Shown: positions 12,671 through 15,515 of the stretch, one piece after another | Layout of the letters: each line of letters begins with the position of its first letter | Position numbering within the stretch: position 1 is the stretch's first letter | Source of the DNA: DATJWY01 sp035500775 | GTDB taxonomy: Bacteria > Pseudomonadota > Alphaproteobacteria > Acetobacterales > Acetobacteraceae | Assembly (NCBI GenBank): GCA_035500775.1 | Contig: DATJWY010000299.1 | Coordinates: forward strand, 1-15,515 | Direction of reading: 5' to 3' | Length of the DNA stretch: 15,515 nucleotides | Notes under the pieces: model-generated | What the model was told of the DNA's origin: nothing | Databases searched by the model: none | What the model saw: the letters and a program-made list of their open reading frames with translations, nothing else | Translations under genes and position numbers: made by a program

Positions 12671-14263
12671 ATGTCGGCAACCACCCACGATCAGGCTCAC
12701 GGCCATCCGGAGCATCGCCCGGGCTTCGTGGCGCGTTGGCTGTTCAGCACCAATCACAAGGATATCGGCACCCTCTACCTGATCTTCGCGGTCTGCGCCG
12801 GGGTGGTGGGCGGCATCCTGTCGATCGTCATGCGGGCGCAGTTGCAGCATCCCGGCAATCATCTGGTCGCGGACGGGCAGGTGTGGAACACGATCGTGAC
12901 GGCCCACGGGCTGATCATGATCTTCTTCACCGTCATGCCGGCGCTGATCGGCGGCTTCGGCAACTGGTTCGTGCCCCTGATGATCGGGGCGCCGGACATG
13001 GCCTTCCCGCGCCTCAACAATATCAGCTTCTGGCTGCTCGTCCCGGCCTTCGTGCTGATCATGACCGGGCTGTTCATGGGCGAATCCGGCAGTGGCTGGA
13101 CGCTTTATCCGCCGCTCTCCAACAGCACCTATGAATCCGGGCCGGGGATGGATTTCACCCTGTTCGCCCTGCACCTGGCCGGCGTTTCCTCGCTCCTCGG
13201 CGCGATGAACTTCATCACCACCATCTTCAACATGCGCGCCCCGGGCATGACGCTGCACAAGATGCCCCTCTTCGTCTGGGGCATCCTGGTGACGGCCTTC
13301 CTGCTCGTGCTCTCCCTGCCGGTGCTGGCGGGCGCGATCACCATGCTGATCTGCGACCGCAATTTCGGCACCTCGTTCTTCGAGCCGGAGGGCGGCGGCG
13401 ACCCGGTGCTGTGGCAGCATCTGTTCTGGTTCTTCGGCCACCCCGAAGTCTACATCATGATCCTGCCGGGCTTCGGCATCATCAGCCACGTCGTCTCCAC
13501 CTTCAGCCGCAAGCCGATCTTCGGCTATCTCGGCATGGCCTATGCCATGGTGGCGATCGGCGTGGTCGGCTTCGTGGTCTGGGCGCACCACATGTTCGTC
13601 TCCGGCATCTCGGTGGACACGCGCGCCTATTTCATGGCCGCGACGATGATCATCGCCGTGCCGACCGGCATCAAGATTTTCTCCTGGATCGCCACCATGT
13701 GGGGCGGCTCGATCGAGATGAAGACACCGATGCTCTGGGCAGTCGGCTTCATCTTCCTGTTCACTATCGGCGGTGTCACCGGCGTCGTGCTCTCCAATGC
13801 CGGGCTTGATCAGATTCTGCACAACACGTATTACGTGATCGCGCACTTCCACTATGTTCTGTCGCTTGGTGCGGTATTCTCGATTTTCGCCGGGTTCTAT
13901 TACTGGATCGGCAAGATGTCCGGTCGGCAATACCCTGAGTTTTGGGGCAAGGTGCATTTCTGGGTCACGTTCGTCGGCGTGAACCTGACCTTCTTCCCGA
14001 TGCACTTCCTTGGCGCCGCCGGCATGCCCCGCCGCTACCCGGATTACCCGGAAGCCTTCGCCGGCTGGAATCTCGTTTCCTCCATCGGCGCCTATATCGG
14101 CGGCGTGTCAGTGCTGATCTTCCTGTACGTCGTATATCGGACCTTTACCTCGACCGTGCCGGTGGCGGAGAACTACTGGGGCGCCGGGGCGACCACGCTG
14201 GAATGGACCGTGAGCTCGCCGCCCCCCTTCCACACCTATGAGGAGCTGCCGCGGGTACAGTGA
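12671..14263 (+). CDS. ctaD: Cytochrome c oxidase subunit I, aa3-type (A1 family)
   Basis: The catalytic, 12-helix subunit that reduces O2 to water at heme a3-CuB and pumps protons. The 530-residue product keeps the low-spin heme ligands His79 and His394, heme a3 ligand His392, CuB ligands His257, His306 and His307, and Tyr261 of the GHPEVY cross-link motif. The D-channel entry Asp109 and Glu259, and the K-channel Lys335, place it in the A1 group. The Arg pair that contacts the heme propionates is at 453-454. Odd point: LHDTYY of relatives reads LHNTYY here (His384-Asn385), removing the Asp that binds the non-redox Mg/Mn ion. Quinol oxidases such as E. coli CyoB also have HN at this place, but the intact CuA subunit argues for cytochrome c as donor. 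AAGGAG at 12658-12663 is 7 nt before the ATG. Its stop overlaps ctaB. Also called coxA. Confidence 0.97.
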   Translation: MSATTHDQAHGHPEHRPGFVARWLFSTNHKDIGTLYLIFAVCAGVVGGILSIVMRAQLQHPGNHLVADGQVWNTIVTAHGLIMIFFTVMPALIGGFGNWFVPLMIGAPDMAFPRLNNISFWLLVPAFVLIMTGLFMGESGSGWTLYPPLSNSTYESGPGMDFTLFALHLAGVSSLLGAMNFITTIFNMRAPGMTLHKMPLFVWGILVTAFLLVLSLPVLAGAITMLICDRNFGTSFFEPEGGGDPVLWQHLFWFFGHPEVYIMILPGFGIISHVVSTFSRKPIFGYLGMAYAMVAIGVVGFVVWAHHMFVSGISVDTRAYFMAATMIIAVPTGIKIFSWIATMWGGSIEMKTPMLWAVGFIFLFTIGGVTGVVLSNAGLDQILHNTYYVIAHFHYVLSLGAVFSIFAGFYYWIGKMSGRQYPEFWGKVHFWVTFVGVNLTFFPMHFLGAAGMPRRYPDYPEAFAGWNLVSSIGAYIGGVSVLIFLYVVYRTFTSTVPVAENYWGAGATTLEWTVSSPPPFHTYEELPRVQ

Positions 14264-15231
14264 TGCTGAATATCGAAAACACGGCCCTGGGCGCTGAGTC
14301 GGGCAATGCCGCCGCGCTGTCTGGCGCCGATCTGCCGGCTTCCGTCGGGGACTGGATCGCCCTGCTCAAGCCGCGGGTGATGACGCTCGTGGTCTTCACC
14401 GGGTTCATCGGCCTGATGGTCGCGCCGGGGCATCTGCATCCTGTGCTGGCCCTCGCCGCGGTGCTGTGCGTCGCGGTCGCCGCCGGGGCTTCCGGCTGCA
14501 TCAACATGTGGTACGACCGGGATATCGACGCGGTGATGCGCCGCACCCGCAACCGCCCGATCCCGGGCGGGCGCATCGCTCCCGGCGAGGCGCTTGGCTA
14601 CGGCATCACCCTCGCGGTCGCGTCCGTGCTCGTCATGGCGCTGGCGACGAATGTCGTCGCCGCCTTCGTGCTCGCGCTGTCCATCGGCTTCTACGTCTTC
14701 GTCTATACGATGTGGCTGAAGCGACGGACGCCGCAGAACATCGTCATCGGCGGCGCCGCCGGCGCCTTCCCGCCGGTGATCGGCTGGGCGGCGGTGACAG
14801 GCTCGGTCTCGCTGATGCCGCTGCTGCTCTTCGCCATCATCTTCTTCTGGACGCCGCCGCATTTCTGGTCGCTCGCGCTCTACGCCTCGGGCGATTACGA
14901 GCGCGCCGGCGTGCCGATGCTGCCGGTGGTGGCCGGGGCGCGGGAGACGCGGCGGCAGATCGTGCTCTACACCCTTGTCCTGGCGGCAGTGTCGCTGGTG
15001 CCCTGGGCGCTCGGCGAGGTCGGGGCGGTCTATGGCATCACGGCCGTGGTGCTCGGCCTCGGCTTCCTCGTCTCCGCCTGGCGGGTGCTGCGCGACAAGC
15101 AGGACGAGGCCGGCCGCAGCCTGACCAAGGACGCGCCGGCGCGCGCCGCCTTCCGCTTCTCGCTCGCCTATCTCTCGATCCTGTTCCTGGCGCTCGCGAT
15201 CGACCACGCGATCGGCGGCGGGCATGGCTGA
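14263..15231 (+). CDS. ctaB: Protoheme IX farnesyltransferase (heme O synthase)
   Basis: CtaB adds a farnesyl group to heme B to make heme O, the precursor of the heme a used by subunit I. The 322-residue protein has many membrane helices and the UbiA-family prenyl-diphosphate sites: NMWYDRDID (81-89, N-x3-D-x3-D) followed by RRTRNRPIPGG, and the second loop DYERAGVPMLP (211-221). WTPPHFWSLAL (196-206) is typical of heme O synthases. The ATG at 14263 shares its A with the TGA of subunit I (TGATG), suggesting translational coupling; a GTG one codon upstream (14260) is a less likely start. AGGAG lies at 14241-14245, too far to be a normal Shine-Dalgarno, which also favours coupling. It overlaps the following small gene by 8 bp. 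Confidence 0.95.
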   Translation: MLNIENTALGAESGNAAALSGADLPASVGDWIALLKPRVMTLVVFTGFIGLMVAPGHLHPVLALAAVLCVAVAAGASGCINMWYDRDIDAVMRRTRNRPIPGGRIAPGEALGYGITLAVASVLVMALATNVVAAFVLALSIGFYVFVYTMWLKRRTPQNIVIGGAAGAFPPVIGWAAVTGSVSLMPLLLFAIIFFWTPPHFWSLALYASGDYERAGVPMLPVVAGARETRRQIVLYTLVLAAVSLVPWALGEVGAVYGITAVVLGLGFLVSAWRVLRDKQDEAGRSLTKDAPARAAFRFSLAYLSILFLALAIDHAIGGGHG

Positions 15232-15373
15232 GTTTCCGCCCCCGCTTTCCCCGGAGGCGGCGGAAGAACTCCGTCGCCGCCGGCGCGGGCGTAACCTCGT
15301 CCTGTTGGCCGTGCTGCTGGCGCTCAGCGCCTTGTTCTTCGCCATGACGCTCGTGAAGCTGGCGAAGGCCTGA
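15224..15373 (+). CDS. Small CoxF-like cytochrome oxidase-associated protein (49 aa)
   Basis: A 49-residue protein, MAEFPPPLSPEAAEELRRRR followed by a second Arg-rich step, one membrane helix (about 24-44) and a short KLAKA tail. Alphaproteobacterial oxidase operons often carry such a small, N-terminally basic, single-pass protein (called CoxF) between ctaB and the copper chaperone gene ctaG; its role is thought to be assembly and is not well defined. The position, the 8-bp overlap with ctaB and the layout support the call; sequence identity to CoxF was not checked. The next gene expected, ctaG, does not start in the remaining 142 bp. Confidence 0.7.
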   Translation: MAEFPPPLSPEAAEELRRRRRGRNLVLLAVLLALSALFFAMTLVKLAKA

Positions 15374-15386
15374 CCCGGATGCGCCC

Positions 15387-15413
15387 CTGCCGGAAACCTG
15401 GATGGTTCGGCAG
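15387..15413 (+). terminator. Hairpin after the CoxF-like gene
   Basis: CTGCCG (15387-15392) pairs with CGGCAG (15408-15413), with further partial pairing inside, 14 nt after the stop. No U-tract follows; the R1 repeat starts 11 nt later. It may end the oxidase transcript. Confidence 0.35.
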
Positions 15414-15424
15414 TTGGGCAAAGG

Positions 15425-15515
15425 CCAGGGGCTCTGCCCCTGGACCCCGCCAAAGGCAAGCCTTTGGAATCCTTTACTTAAGAATTGGGGGTCTGGGGCC
15501 TCAAGGCCCCAGCGG
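15425..15515. repeat. Palindromic repeat family R1, locus IV (cut by the window end)
   Basis: Hairpin A is CCAGGGGC (15425-15432) / GCCCCTGG (15436-15443). ACCCCG follows, then a third hairpin type CCAAAGGC (15450-15457) / GCCTTTGG (15460-15467), an AT-rich linker with TTACTTAAGAATT, GGGGGT, and mirror hairpin B' at 15493-15512 (CTGGGGCCT / AGGCCCCAG). B' and its lead-in GGGG-CTGGGGCCTCAAGG are nearly identical to locus I. A mirror hairpin A' is expected just past base 15515. Confidence 0.85.

Noticed and set aside
12467..14005. A 512-codon minus-strand frame across oxidase subunit I
   Set aside because: His/Asp/Glu-rich antisense shadow of subunit I; no independent start signal or motif.
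14236..15459. A 407-codon minus-strand frame across ctaB and the CoxF-like gene
   Set aside because: Antisense shadow of ctaB with low-complexity Arg/His/Glu content; it also runs through the R1 repeat.

Overview
The window is high-GC bacterial chromosome that fits an alphaproteobacterium, most likely in or near the Acetobacteraceae (Rhodospirillales). That placement is inferred from the GC-rich third codon positions, a xerD end followed shortly by accA, a Rhodobacter-type PmtA methyltransferase, the divergent anmK/tyrS pair, and the aa3 oxidase order subunit II - subunit I - heme O synthase - small CoxF-like protein. No 16S or other marker is present, so the family is a guess.

Layout. Bases 1-98 are the end of xerD. 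A methyl-accepting chemotaxis protein (306-1997) lies between xerD and accA (2161-3120). A minus-strand DUF2244 membrane protein (3320-3820) and nth (3898-4677) are divergent. Bases 4678-7126 form an accessory-looking segment: a minus-strand DUF4239 (bestrophin-like) membrane protein, a possible gene remnant and a MAPEG-family protein, with related repeats at both ends. anmK (minus, 7127-8200) and tyrS (plus, 8361-9605) are divergent. Next come a 54-residue membrane protein on the minus strand (9756-9920), a cold-shock protein gene (10306-10518) with a hairpin-rich 3' region, and pmtA (10928-11614). The window ends in an aa3-type cytochrome c oxidase cluster: subunit II (11781-12638), subunit I (12671-14263), ctaB (14263-15231) and a 49-residue CoxF-like protein (15224-15373). 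Their short gaps or overlaps suggest one transcript.

How the genes relate. Most are housekeeping: chromosome-dimer resolution, malonyl-CoA synthesis, base excision repair, anhydromuramic acid recycling, tRNA charging, phosphatidylcholine synthesis and aerobic respiration. CtaB makes the heme O precursor of the heme a needed by subunit I, and the small protein is expected to help assembly.

The most interesting material is not classical coding sequence. (1) A family of mosaic, hairpin-rich GC palindromes occupies three of the four convergent gene junctions inside the window and also follows the last cox gene. (2) One locus lies in a 299-bp segment with 25-bp imperfect terminal inverted repeats, like a MITE. 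(3) A second, roughly 73-bp repeat occurs as an inverted pair around the accessory cassette. (4) In the oxidase, two carboxylate ligands of the non-redox Mg/Mn site are both replaced by amides (Asp to Asn in subunit I, Glu to Gln in subunit II), while CuA, heme and CuB ligands are kept. I did not see a defence system, CRISPR array, prophage or transposase gene.
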